64,000 bases of DNA from Candidatus Electrothrix aestuarii (GTDB lineage Bacteria; Desulfobacterota; Desulfobulbia; Desulfobulbales; Desulfobulbaceae), in contig CP159373.1 in the NCBI GenBank assembly GCA_032595685.2, forward strand, positions 3,437,907 through 3,501,906, read 5' to 3'. This document shows, piece by piece, positions 9,030-17,647 of this stretch (its first letter is position 1; every line of letters starts with the position of its first letter). Under the pieces are notes generated by a model, which saw nothing but the letters and a program-made list of their open reading frames with translations, was not told the DNA's origin and ran no database searches. The position numbers were made by a program, and so were the translations under genes.

Positions 9030-10574
9030 CTACCCCTTCTCCCACTCCACCCGACTAATATTCCGCTCAGTCCTGCTGAACTCAACCCCGATCAACCAGA
9101 TCTCCTTCCCCTGTCCCTGATATTTTTCCGCATACCTCTTCTCTTTAATCTGCTCAAGAGCGCAGCCGGGTTCGGTTAACTCATTGACCTTGAACTCAAA
9201 GATATATACCCGCTCCTCAAAGCAGACCGTCAGGTCAATCCTCCCCAGATTGGTCACATCCTCTGGCCGGACATGCAGACCCAGCGCAGCAAAATAGCAA
9301 TAAACCACCGAGCAATAATACCCCTCATAGCCTGCCCGCTCATTTTTTCTGTACCAATCATGGGGAATAGAGGCGAAAAAAGCATGAAATATCTCTTCCA
9401 GGGCGGCAAAATCATTGGCCTGCAAGGCCCTGAACAGAGCTACCTGATTTCTTTTCAAGGAAGTGAGTTCCTGGCTGTACCAGTGCAGGATAGAACCACT
9501 CAGGCTCTTGCGGACTTCATGATTGGGAAAGCCGAGATGATAGATATATTCCTCATCAAAAAGCTGCTCTCTGCCGGTGATGGTCAGATAACCGGTCTGG
9601 AAAAGCAGCGACTCCGGCGCGATATAATCCACGTCAAAGCTGCTCAGTAATTCTTCGTCCGCTGTGAGATGCTCCATCTCAGGAATAAACATCTTCTTTT
9701 CCATGAGCATGCGCACTAAAAAAGACGGGGTGCCGGTCTCGAACCAATAGGGCCTGAACTCTCTGCTGTCAAAATACAGCAGAATATCAAAGGGGTTATA
9801 AACGGAATCGCCGAGGAAATTATAGCCGTTATACCATTTCTTCACCTGATCCAGGTCAACGCCGTCCAGGTAGTCGGCAAAACCGGTCTCCAGTTCTTCC
9901 TGGGTGTAGCCGCATATACTGCCGAAACGGGAGTCCAGGGTAATATCCCGAAGATTGTTTAAGCCGGAAAAGAGAGAAACCTTGGAAAACTTAGACACCC
10001 CTGTGAGCAGGACAAAACGGAGGTGTGCTCCCTGGGCCTTGAGCACGGAATAGATATTTCGCAGGCCTTCCCGCAGTTCAGCCGCCTTAGCTGTATCGGT
10101 GATATTATCCAGGATGGGTTTGTCATATTCATCCACCAGAACCACGACCTGCTGCCCGGTCTTTTTATGCAGCTCGTGAATGAGCCGGGAAAAAAGCAGA
10201 TGGACCTCGTTTTGCGGGGGAAGAGAAATCTCAGTCGCCGTAGCATGTTGCAAAATCATATCCTGGACAACGGTATCTAATTGATGCCGTGATGTCAGAA
10301 TGCCTTGAGCAAAATCAAGCTTGATGACCGGATAGTTGGTATTCCAATCCCAGTTTTCCTCCAGGTACAGCCCCTGAAATAACGCCTTATTCCCGGAAAA
10401 GGCCTGAGCAAGGGTGTCAACCAGCAGACTTTTGCCGAAACGGCGGGGACGGGAAAGGAAATAATAGCGTCCCTGTTCTACCAAGCGGGAGATCAGCGGG
10501 GTTTTATCGACGTAGCAGTAATTATCGGTTCTGATGTCGGCAAAGGTCTGGATGCCGATGGGAAGTTTTTTCAT
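9030..10574 (-). CDS. AAA-ATPase-like / PD-(D/E)XK nuclease-like protein
   Basis: A 514-residue protein of the family that starts with an AAA-ATPase-like domain (PF09820-type) and ends with a PD-(D/E)XK domain (PF08011-type). The N-terminus carries FADIRTDNYCYVDKTPLI and the nucleotide loop SRPRRFGKSLLVDTL; VVLVDEYDKPI is the Walker B-like segment. The nuclease-type core is visible near the C-terminus as GRIDLTVCFEERVYIFEFK (D...E-x-K). These proteins occur in many copies in some anaerobic genomes; a mobile-element or defence role has been suggested but is not established. Full length, no frameshift, own ATG. Confidence 0.85.
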   Translation of the reverse strand: MKKLPIGIQTFADIRTDNYCYVDKTPLISRLVEQGRYYFLSRPRRFGKSLLVDTLAQAFSGNKALFQGLYLEENWDWNTNYPVIKLDFAQGILTSRHQLDTVVQDMILQHATATEISLPPQNEVHLLFSRLIHELHKKTGQQVVVLVDEYDKPILDNITDTAKAAELREGLRNIYSVLKAQGAHLRFVLLTGVSKFSKVSLFSGLNNLRDITLDSRFGSICGYTQEELETGFADYLDGVDLDQVKKWYNGYNFLGDSVYNPFDILLYFDSREFRPYWFETGTPSFLVRMLMEKKMFIPEMEHLTADEELLSSFDVDYIAPESLLFQTGYLTITGREQLFDEEYIYHLGFPNHEVRKSLSGSILHWYSQELTSLKRNQVALFRALQANDFAALEEIFHAFFASIPHDWYRKNERAGYEGYYCSVVYCYFAALGLHVRPEDVTNLGRIDLTVCFEERVYIFEFKVNELTEPGCALEQIKEKRYAEKYQGQGKEIWLIGVEFSRTERNISRVEWEKG

Positions 10575-10660
10575 AAAGACAGTGTCAATTTATCTCAAAG
10601 AGTATGGTTTTTCACCGTTGATGGATACTATGTTACCTGAATTTGCGCTGAAAAAGAATA

Positions 10661-10688
10661 GGTTTGATCGTACATATACGATCAAATC
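10661..10688. promoter_or_regulatory. Perfect palindrome upstream of the AAA/PD-(D/E)XK gene
   Basis: TTTGATCGTA (10663-10672), loop CATA, TACGATCAAA (10677-10686), extended by one wobble and one GC pair. On the plus strand it is followed by TCCTTGTTTTTT, so it could work as a plus-strand terminator. It also lies about 90 bases upstream of the minus-strand gene start, where an operator could be. Confidence 0.45.
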
Positions 10689-10752
10689 CTTGTTTTTTCA
10701 TGGGCTGAAGCGTTTAAGGGCGCTACGGGGAATTTTTGAGCGGATGGGGACC

Positions 10753-10786
10753 CTGGAGCAGGGAAGGGGGAAAGCCCTGCTCCGGG
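10753..10786 (-). terminator. GC-rich stem-loop after the EF-G-like gene
   Basis: GGAGCAGGG (10755-10763) pairs with CCCTGCTCC (10775-10783) around an 11-base loop, 15 bases beyond the stop codon of the EF-G-like gene. No T-run follows, so termination by this hairpin is only inferred. Confidence 0.4.
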
Positions 10787-10800
10787 AGGAGGAAGGAAGA

Positions 10801-12867
10801 TTATGCGGCTGCGGCGTTGTGCTCAGCTATAATTTTTTCTGCAATATGAGCAGGAACTTCTTCGTAATGGGAGAACCAGAACCGGAAGGAACCGCGTCCG
10901 CCAGTCATGGAGGTCAGGTCTGGTGCGTAATGCTGAATCTCAGCTTGAGGAACCTGTGCCCTAACCAACTCATACTTCCCAGCTGTATCCATGCCTAAGA
11001 CCCGGCCTCTCCTGGAATTGAGGTCGCCCATCACATCCCCTACATGATCCTTGTCCACCTTGATCTCCATTTCCATGATCGGCTCTAACAGGGTCGGGTT
11101 GGCTTCCATTACGCCTTTTTTAAAGGCCAGCGAGCCAGCGATCTTAAAGGCCATTTCAGAAGAATCCACGTTGTGGTAGGAGCCGTCAATCAGGGTAACC
11201 TTGAGTCCCTCAAAGGGGTAACCTGCAATAACACCTTTCTCCATAGCCTCCAGAATACCCTTTTCCACAGCAGGTCGGTATTGTTGGGGGATGACTCCGC
11301 CTACAATCTTGTCGACAAACTCGAAGTGCTCGCCATTGTGCAGGGGTTCCAGCTCAACAGTGCAATCTCCGTATTGACCGCGTCCACCAGACTGTTTTTT
11401 ATGCTTACCCTGTGCTGTTGCCTTTGACTTAAGGGTCTCTCTATAGGGAATTTTTGGGAGAGAGAGCTCCATTTCTACGGAGAATTTTCGTTTCAGCTTA
11501 TCCTTCAGGGCATCAAGATGGACCTGACCAACACCAGAGATCAGCACTTCATGGGTCTGCGATTCACGGGTCATTTTCAGGGTTGGATCTTCATCAAGCA
11601 GGCGGGTGAGCACAGAAAAGAGTTTTTCCTCATCCTTTTCATGGGTCGCACTGACCGCGTAGGAGATCACAGAGGGCATGGGCTCAGGGCGCTCGTAGAG
11701 GATAGGCGCGTTTTGGTCACAAAGGGTGTCGCCAGTTTCGGTTTCCTTGAGTTTGGCTAAGGCAACTATCATACCTGGAACGACGCTCTCCACCTCTTTC
11801 TGCTCTTTGCCCTGCATAAGGAAGAGATGGCTAAACCGTTCAGACTCACCTTTGCTGCTATTATAAAAGCTGTCTCCTTGCAAGGTACCAGAGATGACGC
11901 GAAAAAGGGTCAGGCGGCCTGCAAACGGGTCAGCCATAGTTTTAAAGACCTGGGCAGAGAAAGGGGCGTCCGCTGTTCTGGAGCGTTCCACCAGATCCTT
12001 TGTTTCGGGATCGGTTCCAATAGCTGCTGCCCGCTGGTCTGGAGAGGGGAGCAGGACGGTGATGGCATCAAGTACTAATGAGCTGCCCGCGTTATACAAG
12101 GAAGAGCAGGGAATAACCGGGGCTATTTTTGCCTGATGAACACCGGCAATCAGGCCAGATGTCAGCTCTTCCTGGGTGAGCTCTCCTTCCTCCAGAAAGA
12201 CTTCAATGAGGTCATCATCGGTTTCTGCCACATATTCCATCAAGCTCTCGCGGCGGGTGGCTGCTTCATCTGCCATGTCAGCAGGAATATCGCCTTCCTT
12301 GATTGTTCCATCTTCCTGAAAAAACAGGGCACGCTGATTGACGATATCCACCACGCCTTTGAATTCCGTTTCCTGGCCAATGGGGAGGTAGAGAACCACA
12401 GGATTCAGGTTGAATTCTTCCTTGATTTCATCAACGGTTTTTTGGAAGTTTGCCCGCTCCCGGTCAAGCTTGGTAATACAGATCAGGCAGGGCAGGTGGC
12501 GGGTCTGGACCAGATCGACAAAATGTTCGGTTTGGTTGCGTACGCCAAGCACTGAGCCAACTGTGAGAATGGCACTGTCAGCAACAAGGGAAGCAAATTT
12601 TGCCTCGTTAAAGAAATTGTCATCACCGGGTGTGTCGGCCAGGAAAATTTGCTGCTTCTTCCAGGTAAAATGATTACATGCCGTACTGATTGATATCTGT
12701 CGTTTTATTTCCTCTTCCTCAAAATCCATGGAAGTGGTGCCTTCATCCACTTTACCGAGCCGGCTGATGGCTCCGGCTGTGAAAAGCAGGGCCTCAGCAA
12801 GGGTTGTTTTACCGCTGTTGCCATGGCCAAGAATGACAGTATTCCTGATCTGTTTGACATCGTACAT
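10801..12867 (-). CDS. fusA2: Elongation factor G-like GTPase (FusA2 type)
   Basis: The start at 12867 gives 688 residues and has a GGAGG six bases upstream; the longer open frame does not. The order is a GTPase domain with G1 GHGNSGKTT, G3 DTPGDDNF and G4 ITKLDRE, then EF-G domains II to V (ending in MTGGRGSFRFWFSHYEEVP). In canonical EF-G the G3 motif is DTPGH; here the His position is Asp, so GTPase triggering may differ, as in other EF-G paralogues. This supports a paralogue rather than the main translocase. It stands alone on the minus strand, back to back with murJ. Confidence 0.85.
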   Translation of the reverse strand: MYDVKQIRNTVILGHGNSGKTTLAEALLFTAGAISRLGKVDEGTTSMDFEEEEIKRQISISTACNHFTWKKQQIFLADTPGDDNFFNEAKFASLVADSAILTVGSVLGVRNQTEHFVDLVQTRHLPCLICITKLDRERANFQKTVDEIKEEFNLNPVVLYLPIGQETEFKGVVDIVNQRALFFQEDGTIKEGDIPADMADEAATRRESLMEYVAETDDDLIEVFLEEGELTQEELTSGLIAGVHQAKIAPVIPCSSLYNAGSSLVLDAITVLLPSPDQRAAAIGTDPETKDLVERSRTADAPFSAQVFKTMADPFAGRLTLFRVISGTLQGDSFYNSSKGESERFSHLFLMQGKEQKEVESVVPGMIVALAKLKETETGDTLCDQNAPILYERPEPMPSVISYAVSATHEKDEEKLFSVLTRLLDEDPTLKMTRESQTHEVLISGVGQVHLDALKDKLKRKFSVEMELSLPKIPYRETLKSKATAQGKHKKQSGGRGQYGDCTVELEPLHNGEHFEFVDKIVGGVIPQQYRPAVEKGILEAMEKGVIAGYPFEGLKVTLIDGSYHNVDSSEMAFKIAGSLAFKKGVMEANPTLLEPIMEMEIKVDKDHVGDVMGDLNSRRGRVLGMDTAGKYELVRAQVPQAEIQHYAPDLTSMTGGRGSFRFWFSHYEEVPAHIAEKIIAEHNAAAA

Positions 12868-13248
12868 GTAAACCTCCGGTGACCGGGTGCTGAAATTAAT
12901 GATGAACAGGGGGATAGCAAGATATTTCCCTATAAATTTCCATCCCGCCCCCTCTAGAGGAGGGGATAGCACAATATAAAAGTGAGCATGGCTGGTTCCA
13001 TGCCATTTCCATATAACTTAACTTCCATCTTACCCCTGGGATAAGACAGCAAAATATGAAAACCGTACTATCATATAAGACTCAAAAGAAAGGTTTTCTG
13101 GATGGAAAAAGCTTTCTCTTTTGCCTCGGGAATGGTAACCATTTGTCGTTTTTCCTGAAAAACGATATTGTTATAGCATTCTATATATTCTTATTATCTT
13201 TGTAAAGTCAAGTCTTATGACCGACTTATCATAAAGGGAAGCAGGTTC
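12868..13248. other. Divergent intergenic region fusA2/murJ
   Basis: 381 bases with no convincing gene. It carries the Shine-Dalgarno sequence of fusA2 at its left edge, an imperfect palindrome CCCCTCTAGAGGAGGGG near 12949-12966, and a very AT-rich stretch (about 13150-13210) before murJ where promoters would be expected. No clear -35/-10 pair was identified. Confidence 0.5.
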
Positions 13249-14850
13249 ATGACAAAAAAAGCAGAAACAGCAGGCAGTTCAACTGGAAAAATAGCACGCT
13301 CCGCCGGAGCGGTGAGCATTGCGGTGATGTGCAGCCGAGTTCTGGGGCTGGTGCGGGAGCAGGTCTTTGCCGGTTTATTCGGGGCTGGCTACGCCTATGA
13401 TGCCTTTGTTGTCGCCTTCCGCATCCCTAATCTGCTTCGGGACCTCTTCGGCGAAGGAGCCTTATCCGCCGCCTTTGTCACGGTCTTTTCTGACTATGAT
13501 ACTAATAAAGGCACAGAGGCCACCTGGAAGCTGGCTTCCAATGTACTGGTCTTTATGGCTATCCTGCTCAGCACCATTACCTTGCTTGGGATGTTTTTTG
13601 CTGAACCTGTTGTCAATCTCTTAGCCCCTGATTTTGATGCAATGGCCGGGAAAACTGCGCTGACAGTGTGGCTGACCCGGATCATGTTTCCCTTTCTGGT
13701 CTTTGTGTCTTTGGCAGCCGTGGTCATGGGGATGCTGAACACCAAGGGGAAATTCTTTGTTCCTGCCATCTCCTCATCTTTCTTTAATATGGGGTCCATT
13801 ATCGGCGGTACCTCTTTGGCTCTGCTGCTGCCGAAATTCGGTATACCTGCCATTGTCGGGATGGCCTGGGGGACCTTAGTTGGCGGCCTGCTTCAGCTGT
13901 CAGTTCAGCTGCCCACCTTGTGGAAGACCGGGTTTCGTTTTAAGCCACAGCTCAATCTGCGCGATCCAGGGTTGAAACGAATACTCTGGCTCATGCTGCC
14001 AGCCACCATCGGCCTGTCTGCCACCCAGATCAATATCTTTGTCAATACCAATTTCGCCTCAAGCTGCATGGAGGGCTCGGTTTCCTGGTTGAACTACGCC
14101 TTTCGTATGGTGCAGTTGCCTATCGGCGTTTTCGGGGTTGCCTTTTCCATTGCCGCTATGCCAGTGCTGGCTCGTCATGCTGCGGAAAAGGATCGAGAGG
14201 GCCTGCGTACCACCTTTGCCTCCTCCTTGGTCATGGTGTTCAGCCTGACCATTCCCGCTACAGTGGGGCTTATCCTCCTGTCCCAACCCATTATCCGTCT
14301 GATCTTTGAGCATGGGGCCTTTACCGCAGCCGACACCCTGCGCACGGCCCAGGCCCTGACCTGCTATGCCTATGGTCTGTTCGCCTACTCAGCGGTCAAG
14401 ATCATGGTTCCGGTTTTCTATGCACTCAACGATACCAAGTATCCGGTGATTGCCTCGTTTCTTGCCGTGGTCGCCAATATAATCTTTATCACCCTGACTA
14501 TCGATATCTTCACCTTCCGTTCCATTGCTCTGTCCACTTCCTGCTCAATGGGCCTGAATTTCCTCTTCCTGGGCACGATCCTGTACCGCAAACTGACCGG
14601 TTTTTCTCTGGCCTATCTGGGAAAGGGCGTGCTGAAGATCCTGCTGGCCAGTATGGCAATGGGCTTGGGGGTGATCGGGCTGAAGTATGTGCTGGCACCG
14701 TTGCTTGCAGGTGGAATTTCGCTTCAGCTGATTGGGGTTTTTGCAGTGATTGGCTGCGCAGCCTTGCTCTATGGTGTTGTCCTGCATCTGCTCAAGCTGC
14801 CTGAGTTTGACGAGGTGACCGGAAAGATCAGGCAGCGTTTGCGGAGGTAG
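13249..14850 (+). CDS. murJ: Lipid II flippase MurJ (MviN)
   Basis: A 533-residue polytopic membrane protein of the MOP exporter superfamily. Diagnostic stretches are SAGAVSIAVMCSRVLGLVREQ at the N-terminus (in two pieces), DAFVVAFRIPNLLRDLFGEGAL with the charged residues of the central cavity, and MVQLPIGVFGVAFSIAAMPVL in the second half. Length and the roughly 14 hydrophobic segments fit MurJ. It flips lipid-linked peptidoglycan precursors across the inner membrane. It has its own upstream region and no operon partner here. Confidence 0.93.
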   Translation: MTKKAETAGSSTGKIARSAGAVSIAVMCSRVLGLVREQVFAGLFGAGYAYDAFVVAFRIPNLLRDLFGEGALSAAFVTVFSDYDTNKGTEATWKLASNVLVFMAILLSTITLLGMFFAEPVVNLLAPDFDAMAGKTALTVWLTRIMFPFLVFVSLAAVVMGMLNTKGKFFVPAISSSFFNMGSIIGGTSLALLLPKFGIPAIVGMAWGTLVGGLLQLSVQLPTLWKTGFRFKPQLNLRDPGLKRILWLMLPATIGLSATQINIFVNTNFASSCMEGSVSWLNYAFRMVQLPIGVFGVAFSIAAMPVLARHAAEKDREGLRTTFASSLVMVFSLTIPATVGLILLSQPIIRLIFEHGAFTAADTLRTAQALTCYAYGLFAYSAVKIMVPVFYALNDTKYPVIASFLAVVANIIFITLTIDIFTFRSIALSTSCSMGLNFLFLGTILYRKLTGFSLAYLGKGVLKILLASMAMGLGVIGLKYVLAPLLAGGISLQLIGVFAVIGCAALLYGVVLHLLKLPEFDEVTGKIRQRLRR

Positions 14851-15094
14851 ATGGACAGATGTGGGGAGATGCCTTCAGAGTACTTAAAAACGCCGCAATT
14901 TCTCATGAGGTGTACGGGCCTCCAAACAGCATTTTTGCCTATTTTTCCATTTTTTGGGGACGTCATGAACGCCGTCGTCCTCTGTGAAGAATTCCTAGGG
15001 CATTTTTTATAAGCCTTTTGGGTTTACTTTTCGTCCGGTATGTGGTTATTCTTTTGCCCATGCCATTATCAATAATAATAAATTGGAGGCGCAA

Positions 15095-15499
15095 ATGAAC
15101 AAGAGGACTTGTATTCTTATTGTAACTACGTTCTTGATTTTTTTGTGTGGGGTAACTTTATCTCACGCGGATGGGAACAAATTTGGTGGTCTTGGCCTGA
15201 AAGTAGCTCAGCTATATGACCCGGCTTTAAAAACACATATGGGACCGCTAGTTGTTCTTGATGTATTAAGTGAGATGCCAGCTGAGACAAGTGGTGTGCA
15301 GAAAGGTGATGTTATCACGCATATTGACGGAGAGGCGACACAAGACAACTCATTTAAGTATTTGATAATGGAAAAACTCAGAGGAAAGGTAGGCTCTCAA
15401 GCTGCTCTCTCGATTGAAAGGTCTGGGGTTAGTGAGCCTTTGAATGTATCCTTGACAAGGGTTGAGATAAGCTCTTCCTCTAAAGATAAATCGTCTTGA
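15095..15499 (+). CDS. Small secreted PDZ-domain protein
   Basis: The ATG at 15095 is preferred over a TTG 12 bases upstream because GGAGG (15085-15089) is correctly spaced for it. The 134 residues comprise a signal peptide (CILIVTTFLIFLCGVTLSHA) and a single PDZ domain: GGLGLKVAQL, the VVLDVLSEMPAETSGVQKGD loop (18 or so residues typical of DegP/TPR-linked PDZs), VITHIDGEATQD and a final ALSIERSG strand. No protease domain is attached. It may tether or regulate another periplasmic protein; the partner is unknown. Confidence 0.75.
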   Translation: MNKRTCILIVTTFLIFLCGVTLSHADGNKFGGLGLKVAQLYDPALKTHMGPLVVLDVLSEMPAETSGVQKGDVITHIDGEATQDNSFKYLIMEKLRGKVGSQAALSIERSGVSEPLNVSLTRVEISSSSKDKSS

Positions 15500-15582
15500 A
15501 CAAAAAGAGTGGTTACAAGTTAGTATGTTGACTTGATACTGTAAGCAATGCTGTTTTGACTATTTATTGTTATGGCTACGTT

Positions 15583-15617
15583 ACCAGGTCCGTGCTGAGC
15601 GCGTGGCCTGGTTTTTT
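15583..15617 (+). terminator. Terminator after the PDZ gene
   Basis: ACCAGG (15583-15588) and CCTGGT (15607-15612) form a short stem followed by TTTTTA. It lies 84 bases after the PDZ stop codon. Confidence 0.55.
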
Positions 15618-15722
15618 ATTGCTTTGTCTCTAGGGCTCGAACCTTGCATGCCATGTAACAATAACGTAACGGGTTATGTTTTATTCTATTTTAGAGGATA
15701 AAGAGGAAAACGATAATTACAT

Positions 15723-16223
15723 ATGGATATAGAAGTCATTCATACCTTTCCTGATACACATGGTGTTATTGATCAGATAACCACTCTTCATGAACTTTTT
15801 TTTGTCTGTAACCTGGGATGGGGAAAAAAATTTAAGAACGATGTCAAAAGCTATCTTGAAAATTTTTCATCTAGGTTTGATAAGAAAAAGGATTCCTTAT
15901 GGGTTGCAAAGAGAAACAATGTGATTATCGGTTCAATTGCTGTCGATAGTCATGAAGGATTCCCATCTTGTGCCAGAATTCGAGTTTTTATTGTTGATTT
16001 TCGTTATCAATGTCAAGGGATCGGAGGAAAGCTTTTAACTAATGCTTTAAATTTTTGTAAATTTTCAGGTTATCAGAAAATAGAGCTATGGACATTTGAT
16101 AATCTATCTCAAGCGAAGAGGCTTTATTTAGGTTACGGCTTTTCAAAATGCGCAGAAAGGGAAGTTAGCTATTGGGGAGCCTCTCTTATAGAACAACTAT
16201 TTTTTCTTGAACTCACTTCGTAG
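15723..16223 (+). CDS. GNAT-family N-acetyltransferase
   Basis: A 166-residue protein with the GNAT acetyl-CoA site: a beta strand ARIRVFIVDFRYQ followed by the pyrophosphate loop CQGIGGKLL (Q/R-x-x-G-x-G/A), then YQKIELWTF and KRLYLGYGFSK of motif B. The substrate cannot be predicted. The gene is AT-rich compared with neighbours, as is the DUF2975 pair that follows, suggesting a transferred segment of about 1.7 kb. Confidence 0.8.
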   Translation: MDIEVIHTFPDTHGVIDQITTLHELFFVCNLGWGKKFKNDVKSYLENFSSRFDKKKDSLWVAKRNNVIIGSIAVDSHEGFPSCARIRVFIVDFRYQCQGIGGKLLTNALNFCKFSGYQKIELWTFDNLSQAKRLYLGYGFSKCAEREVSYWGASLIEQLFFLELTS

Positions 16224-16507
16224 ATTCTTTTTTTTGTCCCGTCACTGTAGGGTTCGAACCTTCAACCCCACTCTGCAACTTGCATGGTTGCGCGGTCTGA
16301 TTTTGGGCTGTGATACCGGAGTGTATACATTTGTCCTATTTGTAGCGATTTCCTGTTTACTTTTCATTCAACCGACATTCCGCACATAACTAAGTTTTTA
16401 GGGATTATTTTGTAACAACCTTATCTTTAATCACTTTTTGACGACTCAGTTCTCCATGTTTACCTGTTTGATATCCTGTTAGTAAACCAAATAATTTGTG
16501 ACAGAAT

Positions 16508-16536
16508 AAAATATTATCGTTTTGCGATAATATTTT
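16508..16536. promoter_or_regulatory. Perfect 12-bp palindrome upstream of the DUF2975/XRE pair
   Basis: AAAATATTATCG (16508-16519) and CGATAATATTTT (16525-16536) are perfect inverted repeats around TTTTG, followed closely by a second small hairpin ATTGC-AAA-GCAAT (16537-16549). It is 66 bases ahead of the DUF2975 start. A regulator site (for the XRE protein encoded there) and a terminator for the upstream GNAT gene are both possible. Confidence 0.5.
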
Positions 16537-16601
16537 ATTGCAAAGCAATAATCATGTTGATATGGTGTGGACTAACAAAAAAATTAACAGGAGGTACTAC
16601 C

Positions 16602-17144
16602 ATGAGCAATTTACCAAAAATCAAGAAACTCAGTAATAATTTTCACTTGCTAATTTCTGCGTTATTAGTTGCTATACCGTTGTATTACGTCATCTACTGG
16701 GCCTTTATAAATAGTTTGCCAGAGACATTAATCACCAAAAATGTTGCCTCGGTTCCATTAGTTCAAAATCATTTGTCAATTAAATTTCAGTTAATAGGGT
16801 TTGTTGTAAGCTTGCTCCCTCTATCTGCATTAGTTTACGGACTTATAAATATCAGGAAGCTCTTTTCCTTTTACAAAGAGGGTGTGATATTTTCCTTTGA
16901 ACATGTCGCTATTTTCAAAAAAACCTCAAAAGCCCTTATTGGTTGGGTTTTCTTGTCAATATTGTATGAATCTGCCAAAAGCGTCCTGTTTTCACTGGGA
17001 AACCCTCCAGGACAAAGAATTATCAATGTAGGTTTCAGTTCACCAGAAATTACTACACTTGTTGTTGCTGGGATTGTTTTTGTTATAGCGTGGGTAATGG
17101 ATGAAGGCCGTATATTAACTGAAGAACAACGTTTAACCGTTTAG
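16602..17144 (+). CDS. DUF2975-family membrane protein
   Basis: The start at 16602 has AGGAGG seven bases upstream. The 180 residues contain four hydrophobic segments (LLISALLVAIPLYYVIYWAF, LIGFVVSLLPLSALVYGLI, ALIGWVFLSILYESA, TLVVAGIVFVIAWVM). The end of the protein, MDEGRILTEEQRLTV, is the conserved cytosolic tail of DUF2975 proteins. These are regularly encoded directly before a small YozG-like XRE regulator, as here. Molecular function is unknown; a membrane-coupled control of the regulator is inferred. Confidence 0.85.
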   Translation: MSNLPKIKKLSNNFHLLISALLVAIPLYYVIYWAFINSLPETLITKNVASVPLVQNHLSIKFQLIGFVVSLLPLSALVYGLINIRKLFSFYKEGVIFSFEHVAIFKKTSKALIGWVFLSILYESAKSVLFSLGNPPGQRIINVGFSSPEITTLVVAGIVFVIAWVMDEGRILTEEQRLTV

Positions 17145-17158
17145 CCGGAGTTATTAAT

Positions 17159-17371
17159 ATGTCTATAGTTATAAACATAGATGTGGTTCTGGCAATGCGC
17201 AAAATGAAGTCTATTGAACTTGCAAAACTGATCGGAATCACAGAACAGAATCTATCAATATTAAAAACAGGAAAAGCTAAGGCTATTCGTATCTCAACGT
17301 TGGATGCTTTATGTAAGCACCTAAAATGTCAACCAGGGGACATTCTTGAATACCAGGAAAATAACCAATAA
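17159..17371 (+). CDS. Small XRE/Cro-type HTH regulator (YozG-like)
   Basis: 70 residues that are almost entirely one helix-turn-helix domain: VLAMRKMKSIELAKLIGIT, then EQNLSILKTGKAKAIRISTL and DALCKHLKCQPGDILEY. It starts 14 bases after the DUF2975 stop codon, the usual pairing of this family. The palindrome at 16508-16536 is a plausible operator. Confidence 0.88.
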   Translation: MSIVINIDVVLAMRKMKSIELAKLIGITEQNLSILKTGKAKAIRISTLDALCKHLKCQPGDILEYQENNQ

Positions 17372-17568
17372 CTGCTACTAACGCTGAATACTATTCCGGG
17401 ATCTATAATTCCGAAGGCTGAAAGGCCTGGCCTAATCAGTTCCATTTTGATTTTTAAGGAGAAGGGAGTGTCAACGACCGCTTCCAATTTGATGAGGAAC
17501 AAATCCTTTGCGGTTAATTACCCTATGAAGAGGGGATTTTCTGAACATCTTGCCTTTTGATAAGGCAC

Positions 17569-17602
17569 AAAAAAGGGCCGCCAGCTTGATTGCTAGCGAC
17601 CC
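17569..17602 (-). terminator. Rho-independent terminator of the gspF-like gene
   Basis: On the minus strand GGGTCGCTAGC, loop AATCAA, GCTGGCGGCCC, then TTTTTT. It is an 11-bp stem with two G-U pairs, 45 bases beyond the stop codon at 17648. Confidence 0.85.
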
Positions 17603-17647
17603 TTTCCCTTTTGTTTACGTTCACCTCATTGGTATCGGCCAGCCGAT

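Noticed and set aside
10534-10998. 154-codon plus-strand frame over the fusA2 end
   Set aside because: It runs antisense through the conserved C-terminus of fusA2 and has no family resemblance; a shadow frame.
12949-12966. Palindrome CCCCTCTAGAGGAGGGG upstream of fusA2
   Set aside because: The two arms match only with a bulge, and it lies in the rejected N-terminal extension; too weak to call an operator.
15630-15650. TCTAGGGCTCGAACCTTGC, resembling a tRNA T-arm
   Set aside because: No acceptor or anticodon arm can be paired around it. A similar GGGTTCGAACC occurs near 16250, also without a cloverleaf. Possibly tRNA-derived debris.
16207-16389. Short open frame after the GNAT gene
   Set aside because: No ribosome site, no recognisable domain, and it overlaps the T-arm-like debris.
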